DNA of 64,000 nucleotides from Burkholderia sp. Bp8992 (GTDB lineage: Bacteria > Pseudomonadota > Gammaproteobacteria > Burkholderiales > Burkholderiaceae). Numbering within the stretch: the stretch's first letter is position 1; each line of letters starts with the position of its first letter. Below the pieces are notes generated by a model. That model did no database searches, was not told the DNA's origin, and was given only the letters and a program-made list of their open reading frames with translations. The translations under genes and the position numbers were made by a program. Location: the NCBI RefSeq assembly GCF_003853705.1, contig NZ_QTQI01000023.1:62001-126000 (forward strand). The letters run 5' to 3'. This document shows positions 8,700-17,463 of this stretch, piece after piece.

Positions 8700-10235
8700 A
8701 TGAACAATTTGCACAACACGAACGGCCTGGTGCGCTTCGCGAAGGTAGCCGCTGCGAGCACCCTGCTCGCGACGCTGCTCGCCGCGTGCGCGGTGGGCCC
8801 CGACTACAAGCGCCCGGACGCCGCGGCGCCCGCCGCGTTCAAGGAAGCGCCGACGCTCGCCGCCGGCGAACAGGCCGGCACGTGGAAGACGGCCGAGCCG
8901 GCGGACGGCGAACATCGCGGCGAATGGTGGAAGGTGTTCGGCGACCCGGTGCTCGATTCGCTCGAGACGCAGGCGCTCGCCGCGAACCAGAACCTGAAGG
9001 CCGCGGCTGCGCGGGTCGAGGAAGCGCGTGCGGCGACGCGTTCGGCGCGTTCGCAGTGGTTCCCGCAGGTCGGTGCCGGGTTCGGGCCGACGCGCGAAGG
9101 GCTGTCGTCGGCGTCGCAGTTCCAGCCGCAGGGCACGGGCCCGACCAACGCGACGCTGTGGCGCGCGCAGGGCACGGTGTCGTATGAAGCCGACCTGTTC
9201 GGCCGCGTCGGCCGCAACGTCGAGGCGTCGCGTGCCGACCAGGCGCAGAGCGAAGCGCTGTTCCGTTCGGTGCAGCTCGCGCTGCAGGCGGACGTCGCGC
9301 AGAACTACTTCGAACTGCGCCAGCTCGATTCGGACCAGGACCTGTACCGCCGCACGGTGGAGCTGCGCGAGCAGGCACTGAAGCTCGTGCAGCGCCGCTT
9401 CAACGAAGGCGACATCAGCGAGCTCGACGTGTCGCGCGCGAAGAACGAGCTGGCCAGCGCGCAGGCCGACGCGGTCGGCGTCGCGCGCCGGCGCGCGGCG
9501 TCCGAGCATGCGCTCGCGATCCTGCTCGGCAAGGCGCCGGCGGATTTCGGGTTCAAGGAAACGCCGATCGTGCCGGTCGCGGTGAAGATCCCGCCGGGCC
9601 TGCCGTCCGCGCTGCTCGAACGGCGTCCGGACGTGTCGGCGGCCGAGCGTGCGATGGCGGCCGCGAACGCGCGGATCGGCCTCGCGAAGTCCGCGTACTT
9701 CCCGAAGCTCGATATCACGGGCGCGTTCGGGTATGAGGCGTCGACGCTCGGCAACCTGTTTCTGTGGTCGAGCCGCACGTTCCTGCTCGGGCCGTTCGCC
9801 GGCACCGCGCTGACGCTGCCGCTGTTCGACGGCGGGCGCCGTGCGGCCGGCGTGCAGCAGGCGCGCGCGCAGTACGACGAGCAGGTCGCGAACTACCGGC
9901 AGCAGGTGCTCGTCGCGTTCCGCGAGGTCGAGGACAATCTCTCCGACCTGCGCCTGCTCGACGACCAGATCCGCGCGCAGGATGCGGCCGTCAACGCATC
10001 GCGACGGGCGGCGACGCTGTCGCGCACGCAGTACCAGGAAGGCGAAGTTGCCTATCTCGACGTGATCGACAGCGAGCGCTCGGTGCTGCAGTCGCAATTG
10101 CAGGCGAACCAGTTGACGGGTGCGCAGGCGGTATCGACCGTCAACCTGATCCGCGCGCTCGGCGGCGGGTGGGGCGCGGCGCCGACGGCCGTCGGCGATG
10201 TGGCGGCCGTCAAGGCGGAGGTCGCTGCGCGGTGA
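8700..10235 (+). CDS. opcM: Outer-membrane efflux channel lipoprotein OpcM
   Basis: 511 aa outer-membrane factor of the NodT/OprM type, the exit duct of the CeoAB pump. A lipobox (LLAAC, Cys30) is followed by AVGPDYKRP, the usual start of mature OprM-like proteins. Two outer-membrane-efflux repeats follow, with Ala/Gln/Glu-rich coiled helices. I chose the ATG at 8700, which has GAGGA about 9 bases upstream; an in-frame ATG at 8682 overlaps the end of ceoB. It is the last gene of the operon, with a strong hairpin terminator 45 bases after its stop. Confidence 0.95.
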   Translation: MNNLHNTNGLVRFAKVAAASTLLATLLAACAVGPDYKRPDAAAPAAFKEAPTLAAGEQAGTWKTAEPADGEHRGEWWKVFGDPVLDSLETQALAANQNLKAAAARVEEARAATRSARSQWFPQVGAGFGPTREGLSSASQFQPQGTGPTNATLWRAQGTVSYEADLFGRVGRNVEASRADQAQSEALFRSVQLALQADVAQNYFELRQLDSDQDLYRRTVELREQALKLVQRRFNEGDISELDVSRAKNELASAQADAVGVARRRAASEHALAILLGKAPADFGFKETPIVPVAVKIPPGLPSALLERRPDVSAAERAMAAANARIGLAKSAYFPKLDITGAFGYEASTLGNLFLWSSRTFLLGPFAGTALTLPLFDGGRRAAGVQQARAQYDEQVANYRQQVLVAFREVEDNLSDLRLLDDQIRAQDAAVNASRRAATLSRTQYQEGEVAYLDVIDSERSVLQSQLQANQLTGAQAVSTVNLIRALGGGWGAAPTAVGDVAAVKAEVAAR

Positions 10236-10278
10236 TACGTGAACGGCGGGCGATTCGTCGCTCGCCGGCCATGAAGCG

Positions 10279-10324
10279 AAAAACCCCGGCATGCAGGCGC
10301 AGGTCTGCATGCCGGGGTTTTTTA
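10279..10324 (+). terminator. Rho-independent terminator after opcM
   Basis: Perfect 16-base-pair stem: AAACCCCGGCATGCAG (10281-10296), an 8-base loop, then its complement at 10305-10320, with a T run. The stem begins with A residues and ends in T residues, so it can serve both opcM and the converging SDR gene. Confidence 0.93.
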
Positions 10325-10451
10325 TGGGTTATCGAGCATTTTCCGGGAGGAGCGTCGGTGATCGGCGGCGATTCAATCGGGCGATGCAACACACTCCGGG
10401 ATGCGGCTGGCGCGGTCGTCGTATGCGGGTCGTGTCGACGACATTCGGATC

Positions 10452-11192
10452 TCAAACCTGGCCGATACCACCGTCGGCCATCAGATCCGCGCCCGTCACA
10501 TAGGAACTCTGGTCGGACGCAAGGAACAACGCTGCGTTGGCGATCTCCTCCGCGCGTGCGAGCCGGCCGAGCGGGACCATGCTCCGATACATGTTCACCA
10601 GTTCGTCCCGTCCCATCGCCTGGGCGTCCAGGATCGGCGTGTCGGTTACACCGGGGCTCAGCATGTTGACGCGTATGCCGCGATCCTTGAACTCCGCCGT
10701 CCAGGTGCGGGCATAGGAACGCAGGGCCGCCTTGGTTGCCGCATAGGCCGTATGGCCGGGAATGCCCATGACATGCATGGCTGAAGAAACCAGGACGATC
10801 GAACCACCCCGCGTCATCATCGGCAGTTGTTTCTGCACGAGAAAGACGGGGCCGCGAGCCATGAGGTTGAACGCCTTGTCGAAGTGTTCGGGCGTGATGG
10901 TCTCGATCGAAGCCTGCTCCGTATAACCTGCGTTCGATACGATGATGTCGACGACTCCCTTTTCCTTGCGGACTGCCGCAGTGATCCGGTCGAGGTCGTC
11001 GAGGTTCGAGGCGTCGGCCTGGATGGCGGTGACGTTGCGTCCGATCAGCCTGGCGGCCTCGTCGAGCTGCGCCTGCCGGCGGCCAAAGATGACAACGTGG
11101 GCGCCTTCGGCGACGAACCGCCGAGCAATCGCCAGACCGATACCTGTGGTTGCGCCGCTGATGACGGCGACTTTGCCTTCGAGCGTGGACAT
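10452..11192 (-). CDS. Short-chain dehydrogenase/reductase
   Basis: 246 aa classical SDR oxidoreductase. The cofactor motif is SGATTGIGLA (residues 12-21), NNAG appears as SNAG (86-89), and the catalytic residues are Ser137, Tyr150 and Lys154 (YAATK). FGRR after the second strand suggests NADP(H) preference. C-terminal SYVTGADLMADGG is typical of the FabG-like group. I chose the ATG at 11192 because AAGAAGGG lies just upstream; a longer frame exists but lacks a ribosome site. It is divergent from a LysR regulator across 122 bases, which suggests that regulator controls it. The substrate cannot be deduced. Confidence 0.9.
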   Translation of the reverse strand: MSTLEGKVAVISGATTGIGLAIARRFVAEGAHVVIFGRRQAQLDEAARLIGRNVTAIQADASNLDDLDRITAAVRKEKGVVDIIVSNAGYTEQASIETITPEHFDKAFNLMARGPVFLVQKQLPMMTRGGSIVLVSSAMHVMGIPGHTAYAATKAALRSYARTWTAEFKDRGIRVNMLSPGVTDTPILDAQAMGRDELVNMYRSMVPLGRLARAEEIANAALFLASDQSSYVTGADLMADGGIGQV

Positions 11193-11314
11193 GGAACCCT
11201 TCTTCCGTTTGTGAATGAACAGGAGCAGGTTACTTGTCATCGCTTCCGACGATAATTCCCGGATTTCCCATAAGATCTATTCTTGTCGAGAATGGGTCGA
11301 GCGGGAGGAACGCA
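11193..11314. promoter_or_regulatory. SDR/LysR divergent promoter region
   Basis: 122 bases between divergent starts, AT-rich in the middle, for example ATAATTCCCGG-TTTCCCATAAGATCTATTC. This is the usual arrangement for LysR control of the neighbouring gene. No specific operator was resolved. Confidence 0.5.
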
Positions 11315-12205
11315 ATGGATCGGTTCCATGAGATGAGCGCCTTCATGGCCGTCGTGGAAGCGGGTGGGTTTTCTGCTGCGGCACGTAGAACCGGCGAATC
11401 GCAGTCAGCCATCAGCAAGGCCATCGGTGCGCTGGAAAAGCGCCTCGGCGTGGCGCTGTTCAACCGAAGCACACGCAGCGTCACGCTGACGGACCAGGGG
11501 CAGCGATATTACGACCGGACCAAGCCGCTCATCGACGAAATCCATGAAGCCGACTGCGAAATGTCGAGCAGCAGGCTCGATACAGCCGGTCTGGTCCGGA
11601 TCGCCGCGTCTGCTACGTTCGGACGCCTGCACGTGCTTCCGCTCATCCCCGAACTGCTGTCACTCGTTCCCGGCCTGCAGGTCGATCTTGTTCTTTCGGA
11701 CTTCATACGAGATATGGTGGAGGACCGGATCGATCTGGCGATTCGGGTGGGGCCCGTCAGCGATCCCGATGCGGTTGTCCAGCGCGTGGCGAGTACGCCG
11801 CTCGTGTGTGTCGGTTCGCGAAGCTACTTCAAGCAACACGGAATACCCGAGACTCCAGCTGACCTCATCGATCACAACTGCCTTGTATATGGCGGCCTGA
11901 ACGAGTTGGCGAACTGGCCCTTCGTCGGCCCCGACGGCCCATACATCGTGCCGGTCCGCGGAAATCTGTCGTCCAACAGTGTCGAAACGATTCGGGCCGG
12001 GGTGCTGGCCGGTGTTGGAATCGGCTTGTTCGCCAAGGTGTCGCTCGCCTGCGAACTGCGGGATCCGGAAGTGATCACGATCCTCGATCGATTCATCAAC
12101 GAGGTCAGGGACGTTAGCCTGGTCTGGCCGAGACGTCGATTTGTGCCGGCGCGAGTGCGTCGCGTGACGGAGTTTTTTGCCAAAGCGCTTCCGCAGCGCA
12201 TTTAG
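11315..12205 (+). CDS. LysR-type transcriptional regulator
   Basis: 296 aa LysR regulator of the CrgA/AaeR-like group. The HTH covers residues 1-60 (MDRFHEMSAFMAVVEAGGF, then RRTGESQSAISKAIGALEKRLG), with an effector-binding domain after it. The ATG at 11315 has GGGAGG 8 bases upstream; a longer in-frame start at 11234 would run into the divergent promoter. It probably controls the divergent SDR gene and itself. Codon use is less G/C-biased than in the ceo operon. Confidence 0.92.
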   Translation: MDRFHEMSAFMAVVEAGGFSAAARRTGESQSAISKAIGALEKRLGVALFNRSTRSVTLTDQGQRYYDRTKPLIDEIHEADCEMSSSRLDTAGLVRIAASATFGRLHVLPLIPELLSLVPGLQVDLVLSDFIRDMVEDRIDLAIRVGPVSDPDAVVQRVASTPLVCVGSRSYFKQHGIPETPADLIDHNCLVYGGLNELANWPFVGPDGPYIVPVRGNLSSNSVETIRAGVLAGVGIGLFAKVSLACELRDPEVITILDRFINEVRDVSLVWPRRRFVPARVRRVTEFFAKALPQRI

Positions 12206-12306
12206 GTGAGTGGATCAAATTCGCTTGCCGATTTACGGTGGTATCGGAGCGGGTCGGTCATGAGGCCGTATGCGTGCCTGACGTCCGACGCCGATGATCG
12301 AACTCA

Positions 12307-12846
12307 CTATCCCATTGGGCGCTGCATGACGATCAGATCCCCGGTAAATTCCGGACTGCTCGCGCGTCGAATCTCCTCGAAGCCTTCGCGTTGCCAGAAT
12401 GCAGATGCACGAGGATTGGTTGAAACGACCGCGAGTTGTATGGCGCGATGGCCGCACTCGCTTGCCATTTCGATCAACAGCCTTAAAGCTGCCTTTCCAT
12501 AGCCTCGACCCTGATTCGCTTCGGTGAGAAGCATCAGGCCAATCCATATGCAGTCGTCCGTTGGATACGAACGGATCACGTCTGCGCAGCCGATCATCTC
12601 CCGTTCGACAAAGAATCCGAAGACTGATTTTTGTGCTGCTTCCGTGTCCACTGGCTTGCCGAAGAAGAAGTCGTCGACGTCTTTCGTGGACGGCAATCGG
12701 CCTGCCACGAGTTCCGTGTACGAAGGCGCCTCAGTGAAGATACGCAAGACGTTTGCGCGGTCGCTAGCGGATTCGCTGACAAGTGGGCGCGCTGTGAGCA
12801 TCGGATACTCGAGCGAAATGGAAAATTCGATTCTAAGCCGGCTCAT
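12307..12846 (-). CDS. GNAT family N-acetyltransferase
   Basis: About 179 aa acetyltransferase of the GNAT fold. The acetyl-CoA binding motif A is ANQGRGYGKAALRLLIE, preceded by IWIGLMLL (strand beta 4) and followed by IQLAVVSTNPRASAFWQREGFEE (motif B). Small-molecule acceptors are typical, but none can be named. The start is uncertain: ATG 12846 (MSRLRIEF) or ATG 12801 (MLTARPL), neither with a strong ribosome site. The frame stays open further upstream without family-like sequence. Confidence 0.8.
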   Translation of the reverse strand: MSRLRIEFSISLEYPMLTARPLVSESASDRANVLRIFTEAPSYTELVAGRLPSTKDVDDFFFGKPVDTEAAQKSVFGFFVEREMIGCADVIRSYPTDDCIWIGLMLLTEANQGRGYGKAALRLLIEMASECGHRAIQLAVVSTNPRASAFWQREGFEEIRRASSPEFTGDLIVMQRPMG

Positions 12847-13119
12847 TCGGCCGTGGTGCGTTGCACTGTTGCGCGAACGTTCGCTGGGAGGAAAGTCGAG
12901 TGGTTCTGCAGGGTGCCGGCCGTCGACATCGCGCGCAGGCGACTCGTTCGACGCGCGTCGCGGACGGGCCCGTGCCGATAGACGCAAGCGTTGAATTCCG
13001 GTCTCTGTCTACATGGCTGCCGCCCATTCGTGGAGTAGTATCTCCCCATGTCGTTATTGCCCGGACTCGACGGGGCACAGCGGACCCATCCGCGACGACG
13101 GCGTTGATGGGAACACATC

Positions 13120-13533
13120 ATGTCAACCGAGTGGAAGCATCGCGTCAGACTGTTTGTCCAGCGTTTCTGGCAGCCGACCAGTGCGTGCATGACGTGCATG
13201 CCGGGGAGTTGGGGAAATATCGCGAGCCTTGCCCACTGGACCATCGCATTTCATACGGGTCTGCTGACCGGACTCCTGGCCGTACTTTTGACTTTCACAC
13301 CTGTGGGGAAGCTCTACGCGCATCGATACGGCAATGCGCTGGTCGTTGGTGTCCTGACAGCGTTGGGCGATGCATATTCACATACGAGTCACTACCGTAT
13401 CCCGTATGTCGAGCACATCGTGACGGGGGCAATTTCAGGTCTCCTGACGCTTGCGGCCTCATATCTCTTCGAGGACCGCGCGCGACGACTTCGCGCGGTG
13501 TGGACTCGGGTTTCCGGACAGCTTATCCGCTGA
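13120..13533 (+). CDS. Hypothetical small membrane protein
   Basis: 137 aa protein I do not recognise. After a basic N-terminus there is a CMTCMPG motif (residues 23-29) and then about three hydrophobic segments (roughly 40-62, 70-85 and 100-118), ending in an Arg-rich tail. It is probably an inner-membrane protein with the positive tail inside. Several His residues (HRYGN, SHTSHYR) sit between the segments. The base composition looks more AT-rich at third positions than in the surrounding metabolic operons. It stands alone between the GNAT and methyltransferase genes. Confidence 0.6.
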   Translation: MSTEWKHRVRLFVQRFWQPTSACMTCMPGSWGNIASLAHWTIAFHTGLLTGLLAVLLTFTPVGKLYAHRYGNALVVGVLTALGDAYSHTSHYRIPYVEHIVTGAISGLLTLAASYLFEDRARRLRAVWTRVSGQLIR

Positions 13534-13785
13534 CTTTTCGAGCAAGGTGCCGATAAGTGACCGAGCCGGGTGGCGGCGACAGCCGAACGCATTGGGCGGC
13601 ATCCGGCCACAAACTGCCGGTCACATGCGCCGCCTGCAGGCCGCTCAGGCGTCGGCTCTGCTTCGCAACCGGCCATCTGGTTGTTGCAAGACGAGCGCTC
13701 GTTCAGCGGCCAGCCGGGACATCAATCCGAGCGGCCAACGACGCCCAGCTCTATCAAGCGGAGGCGTCTCCCTTGTCAATCCCTG

Positions 13786-14649
13786 TCAGCTTGCCGGATT
13801 TCGTGCCATGACGACCCACGCCGCGCCGTTGATCATCACCGCCCCCTCGCCGGGGAGGCTCGCGAAGGCGGCACGAACTGCGGCTGCGGCACGGGCGCGG
13901 ATGTCGTCGGGCTGACCAGCGAGCGCACGCGACAGCGGGCCGACCTCGAGCGTCATCCTCACTGCGTCGTCGATCGCGGCGTCCCGCGTTTCGCCCTCGC
14001 CGAATGGGACGGCCGCGTCGAAGGGCGAGATAACGATTTCGGTGAAACCGGCCGCCGTCAGGATGCGCGCCACGTGCTCCCGGTCGCCCAACGAAAACGG
14101 GCCGGGCGCTTCGGGATCGGGTAGCGCGCTCGGCGGGACGATGTCCTTGAGCGCGCCCACCGGCAGTCGCATCCAATCGTTCTCGGCCGCACCGCGCCAG
14201 CAGACGAAAGCGACCCGGCCGCCCGGCCGGAGCGCGTGTCGCATATGGGCGAACGCCGCTGTCGGATCGGGGAAAAACATCACGCCGAAACGCGAGAACA
14301 GAATGTCGAACGCGCCTTCGGGCAGCTCTGCGCTGCTGGCGTCGGCCACCTGAAACAGGGCCGGCGTATCGTGGCGCGCAAGCGCGCGCGCTCGATCGAT
14401 CAGCGATTCGGATATGTCCACGCCCAGCACTTGGCCCCCTGCGCCGACGCGAGCGGCCAGAGCCAGACTCGACGCACCCGCGCCGCAGCCGATGTCCAGC
14501 ACGCGTTCACCCGTCGCGGGCGCGGCGGCTTCGATCGCGGCCTGGCCGAACACCGCCACCAGAGCGTCGAGCCGGGCCTGGTTGGCGACCCAGCGCTCCC
14601 CGCTTTGACCATTCCAGTCACCCACCTGATCAGCACTCTGCTTTGCCAT
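13786..14649 (-). CDS. Class I SAM-dependent methyltransferase
   Basis: 287 aa methyltransferase. Motif I is VLDIGCGAGASSLALA (~residues 50-65), the acidic end of strand 2 is GVDIS, motif II is FDILFSRFGVMFF and motif III is LRPGGRVAFVCWRG. This is the UbiE/Methyltransf_25 group. The substrate is unknown. It lies 95 bases downstream of the flavoprotein on the same strand, so the two may be co-transcribed from the promoter shared with the divergent TetR regulator. The ATG at 14649 has AGGAGA just upstream. Confidence 0.88.
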   Translation of the reverse strand: MAKQSADQVGDWNGQSGERWVANQARLDALVAVFGQAAIEAAAPATGERVLDIGCGAGASSLALAARVGAGGQVLGVDISESLIDRARALARHDTPALFQVADASSAELPEGAFDILFSRFGVMFFPDPTAAFAHMRHALRPGGRVAFVCWRGAAENDWMRLPVGALKDIVPPSALPDPEAPGPFSLGDREHVARILTAAGFTEIVISPFDAAVPFGEGETRDAAIDDAVRMTLEVGPLSRALAGQPDDIRARAAAAVRAAFASLPGEGAVMINGAAWVVMARNPAS

Positions 14650-14744
14650 GTCATCTCCTTGACTCGACGATCCGCCTTTCGCCGCGGCGATCTACGCCAA
14701 CCTTTTCGAAGGCGACGACGCAACGAGAGCAGGGATCTGTGCGC

Positions 14745-15638
14745 TCAAACCACCATCGACTGCTGGGCGAAGATACCCGCCATCGCGCCCTGCGATGAAG
14801 CCTGGGTGACCGAGGGCAAGAAGGGCGTGGCGAGGTCGCCAGCGGCGTAGATGCCGGGCATGCTGGTTTGGCGGCGCTCGTCGACTTTGAGGACGATGCC
14901 GGTGGGCGTATCGACCGTGGCGAGGCCCAGCGATTCATGCAGGCTTGCGGACGGCCTGTTGCGCGGCTGGGCGAACAGGACGTCGACCGCGACATTGCTG
15001 CCGGTATCGAGATTGACGGTGGCGATATGGCCGTTGTGATGGGCGATCTCGACGATCCGGCCATCGACGACAGGTATGTTGCGGCGCGCCAGATCGGCCT
15101 GGATATCGGGCGCAATGTCATGACCATCGGCGAAGACAGTCAACTTGTCAGTCCAATCGCGGAACAGCCTGGCAGACTGGTGCGACTGCGGGCTGGACCA
15201 GACGAGGCCCCAATGCTGGCCGGCGACCTCAAAGCCGTCGCAATAGGGGCAGGGCACGATGGACGTGCCCCAGCTTTCGGCAAAGCCCGGAACATCAGGC
15301 ATCTGGTCGACGACACCATAGCTCAGGATCACGCGGCGCGCCCTCAGGCTTTCGTGATCGTCAGTGACGACGCAGAAGTCGTCGATGGCGCCCGACACGC
15401 TCTCGGCCCGGGCATCGACGAGGCTGATCGTTGGATAGCGCGCCAGTTGCTGCCGTGCCTCGACTAGGATGTCCAGCGGCGGCTTGTGATCGTGGCCGAG
15501 CAGGCCATGCGAGTGCCTGGCAAAGCGGTTACGCGGCCGGCCGGTATCGAGAACGGTGACCTTGCGGCGGGCGCGGCCGAGCTGCAGCGCGGCGGCGAGG
15601 CCGGCAAAGCTGCCGCCGATGATGATGACGTCATTCAT
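14745..15638 (-). CDS. Thioredoxin-reductase-like FAD/NAD(P) oxidoreductase
   Basis: 297 aa flavoprotein of the thioredoxin reductase fold. The FAD motif is IIIGGSFAGLAAALQLGRA (~residues 5-23), the CxxC redox pair is PCPYCDG (~132-138), and the C-terminal FAD motif is GIYAAGDLATP. The usual second dinucleotide motif GGGxSA is replaced by VWSSPQSHQSA, so NADPH binding may be atypical. Homologues are often annotated as TrxB-like or as holomycin/gliotoxin-type dithiol oxidases. It is divergent from a TetR regulator across 259 bases that carry a clear promoter and palindrome. The methyltransferase follows on the same strand. Confidence 0.88.
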   Translation of the reverse strand: MNDVIIIGGSFAGLAAALQLGRARRKVTVLDTGRPRNRFARHSHGLLGHDHKPPLDILVEARQQLARYPTISLVDARAESVSGAIDDFCVVTDDHESLRARRVILSYGVVDQMPDVPGFAESWGTSIVPCPYCDGFEVAGQHWGLVWSSPQSHQSARLFRDWTDKLTVFADGHDIAPDIQADLARRNIPVVDGRIVEIAHHNGHIATVNLDTGSNVAVDVLFAQPRNRPSASLHESLGLATVDTPTGIVLKVDERRQTSMPGIYAAGDLATPFLPSVTQASSQGAMAGIFAQQSMVV

Positions 15639-15835
15639 GGTGATGGGCTTCGTGTTGTGGATGGAAGGTTGGGCTGGGCGTGGTGTGCAACGTCGTCTGG
15701 CGATACGCGTTTGAGACGGTCAGCGAGCACGGCTTCGACATTGGCAAGAAAGTTGCCCATGGCTGTCTTGACCAGCCCGGCAATGCCGCTCGATATCGCC
15801 GGACGGCTCGGGGGAAACCTGCCCTTGGCTTGCAG

Positions 15836-15861
15836 ATTGCGATACTGAATGGTATCGTAAT
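15836..15861. promoter_or_regulatory. Palindromic operator between flavoprotein and TetR genes
   Basis: Arms ATTGCGATAC (15836-15845) and GTATCGTAAT (15852-15861) around TGAATG; 9 of 10 positions pair. On the minus strand a TTGACA (15883-15878) lies 17-18 bases from a TTACGA/TACGAT -10 that falls inside the right arm. Binding here would therefore block transcription of the flavoprotein gene. The likely ligand-responsive binder is the adjacent TetR protein. Confidence 0.7.
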
Positions 15862-15897
15862 GCGTGAATTTGAATACTGTCAAGTACTGGAATTGTC

Positions 15898-16530
15898 GTG
15901 ACCGAAAATAGCCAGGGCCGGCGCGGCCGGCCCGCCAACGAAGCGCTTCGCCAAACGATCGTCGACGCTGCCTGCGAACTCTTTGTGGAATTGGGTTTTC
16001 AAGCGACGACCATGGACAAGGTCGCGCAGCGGGCGAAGATATCCAAGCTCAGCATCTATCGGCACTTCGAGAACAAGGAGGCGCTGTTCAGCGCGGCCAT
16101 GGCGGCCCACTGCCATCAATTTGCACCCCAGGCCCTTTCTGAAAGCGTCGACGGTTCGGCCGAAGATCAGCTCATGGCGGTGGGATCATCCCTGCTTCGC
16201 ACGCTTTTGAGCCCGGACGTCCGCAGTGTCGAAGCCATGGTTTTGGCCGACAAGACGAATCAAAGGTCGTTGAGCAAGCTCCATTACGAAGCCGGGCCTG
16301 CCCATGTCATCGCCCAAATCGAGGCCGTGTTGCGTCAGTTGCACGCGAAAGCGATTCTGAACGTACCCGATGCTCGCCGGTCCGCCCGCTTGTTTGGCGC
16401 GCTATTCAAAGGATGCGATCTGCTGCTTATCGCACGCTTCGATGAGGCGAGGGCAACTGACGACAACGAAATCGAGTCCTATTGCCGGTCGGCCGTCGCC
16501 ATGTTCATCGCCGCGCACGGTGGCATCTGA
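15898..16530 (+). CDS. TetR family regulator
   Basis: 210 aa repressor. The N-terminal TetR helix-turn-helix is seen as RQTIVDAACELFVELGFQATT, then DKVAQRAKISKLSIYRHFENKEALF; the C-terminal ligand domain is AcrR/TetR_C-like. The start appears to be GTG at 15898, since no in-frame ATG precedes the HTH. It probably represses the divergent flavoprotein-methyltransferase genes through the palindrome at 15836-15861 and is itself autoregulated. The ligand is unknown. Confidence 0.9.
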   Translation: MTENSQGRRGRPANEALRQTIVDAACELFVELGFQATTMDKVAQRAKISKLSIYRHFENKEALFSAAMAAHCHQFAPQALSESVDGSAEDQLMAVGSSLLRTLLSPDVRSVEAMVLADKTNQRSLSKLHYEAGPAHVIAQIEAVLRQLHAKAILNVPDARRSARLFGALFKGCDLLLIARFDEARATDDNEIESYCRSAVAMFIAAHGGI

Positions 16531-16852
16531 AGGTGCGCTATCGCGGCTTGATGAAGAACCCGCAGAATTGCACACGCTGTTCGCTCCAAGCAATCTGCGG
16601 ACGACGCGCGGACGACTCATGCGCGAGGCCGCTGCATGAGCGCAAAAGCTGCCCGCGCGGGCAGCCAAGCCGCCTCACCAACTCACGGGTCCAAGTGTCC
16701 GCAGAGGCCGATGGCTTACCCCCAAGGCGACGGCACGGAACGACCTTCCACTCCGATACCTACCCTTGGAGCAGAGGCTGCTCGACCGGCTGCAACGGGT
16801 CGGAAAGCGACGTCCCCGAAAATCCCCGAAGCCCCTTTCCATTGGCCGTCCG
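16531..16852. other. Gene-free stretch between two TetR genes
   Basis: 322 bases between the stops of two convergent TetR genes. Short open frames here have Arg/Pro/Ser-rich translations with no ribosome site or recognisable motif. I see no terminator hairpin with a T run, RNA gene or mobile element. Confidence 0.5.
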
Positions 16853-17449
16853 TCACGCCTGCTGCTCGGGCCGTACGTCGGTGCGTTCGGCGATCACCAC
16901 TGCGTAACGCCCGACCGCATCGGCGATGCGCTGCGCGAGTTCGGGATCGCGCACCGCACGCGCGAGCGTGACGCCGCCCGACAGCAGCGCGAGGAATGCG
17001 ATCGCGCGATCGTCGTCGGGCGTGTCGCCGAGCCCGGACGACACTTCGTCGACGATCTGCCGCAACGCCTGTTCATACGCATCGCGCGTATCGTCGTCGG
17101 CGCGCATCACTTCGGGCGACAGGCTCGGCAGCGCACAGCTTTCGCCGAGCGCGCAGGTGCGCCGCGGCCCCAGGTAGAACGACACGAACGGGCGCCGCCA
17201 GCGCGCGCCATGCTCGGCCTTGAATGCCGCGACGCCTTGCCGGAGCTGGTCGAGGCCGTCGAGCACGATCTGGCGGAATGCTTCGCCCTTGGATTTGAAA
17301 TGTCCGTAGAACGCGCCGTTGGTGACGCCCGCCGCTTTCGTCAGCGGACCGATGCCGGAGCCGCCATAGCCCTCCTGGCGGAACAGGCGGCTCGCGGCTT
17401 CGAGGATGCGCGTGCGGGTTTCGTTCTTGTGCTCGGCGGAATAACGCAT
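16853..17449 (-). CDS. TetR family regulator
   Basis: 198 aa TetR/AcrR regulator. The HTH runs RTRILEAASRLFRQEGYGGSG, then LTKAAGVTNGAFYGHFKSKGEAF (~residues 12-55). The C-terminal domain is of the TetR_C group common in proteobacterial stress-responsive repressors, with CALGESCALPSLSPEV. It is divergent from the tautomerase gene. A perfect 14-base palindrome lies 15 bases upstream of its start codon, consistent with autorepression and control of the neighbour. Confidence 0.9.
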   Translation of the reverse strand: MRYSAEHKNETRTRILEAASRLFRQEGYGGSGIGPLTKAAGVTNGAFYGHFKSKGEAFRQIVLDGLDQLRQGVAAFKAEHGARWRRPFVSFYLGPRRTCALGESCALPSLSPEVMRADDDTRDAYEQALRQIVDEVSSGLGDTPDDDRAIAFLALLSGGVTLARAVRDPELAQRIADAVGRYAVVIAERTDVRPEQQA

Positions 17450-17463
17450 GACAGGCTCGCTTC

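Noticed and set aside
5552-8761. Very long open frame antisense to ceoB (over 1000 codons)
   Set aside because: It mirrors the codon pattern of ceoB in a GC-rich genome; the translation is Arg/His/Asp-rich with no motif, and it lies wholly opposite a certain gene.
16482-16907. Short plus-strand open frame between the two TetR genes
   Set aside because: The translation is Arg/Ser/Pro-rich without motif, has no ribosome site and overlaps both TetR genes.
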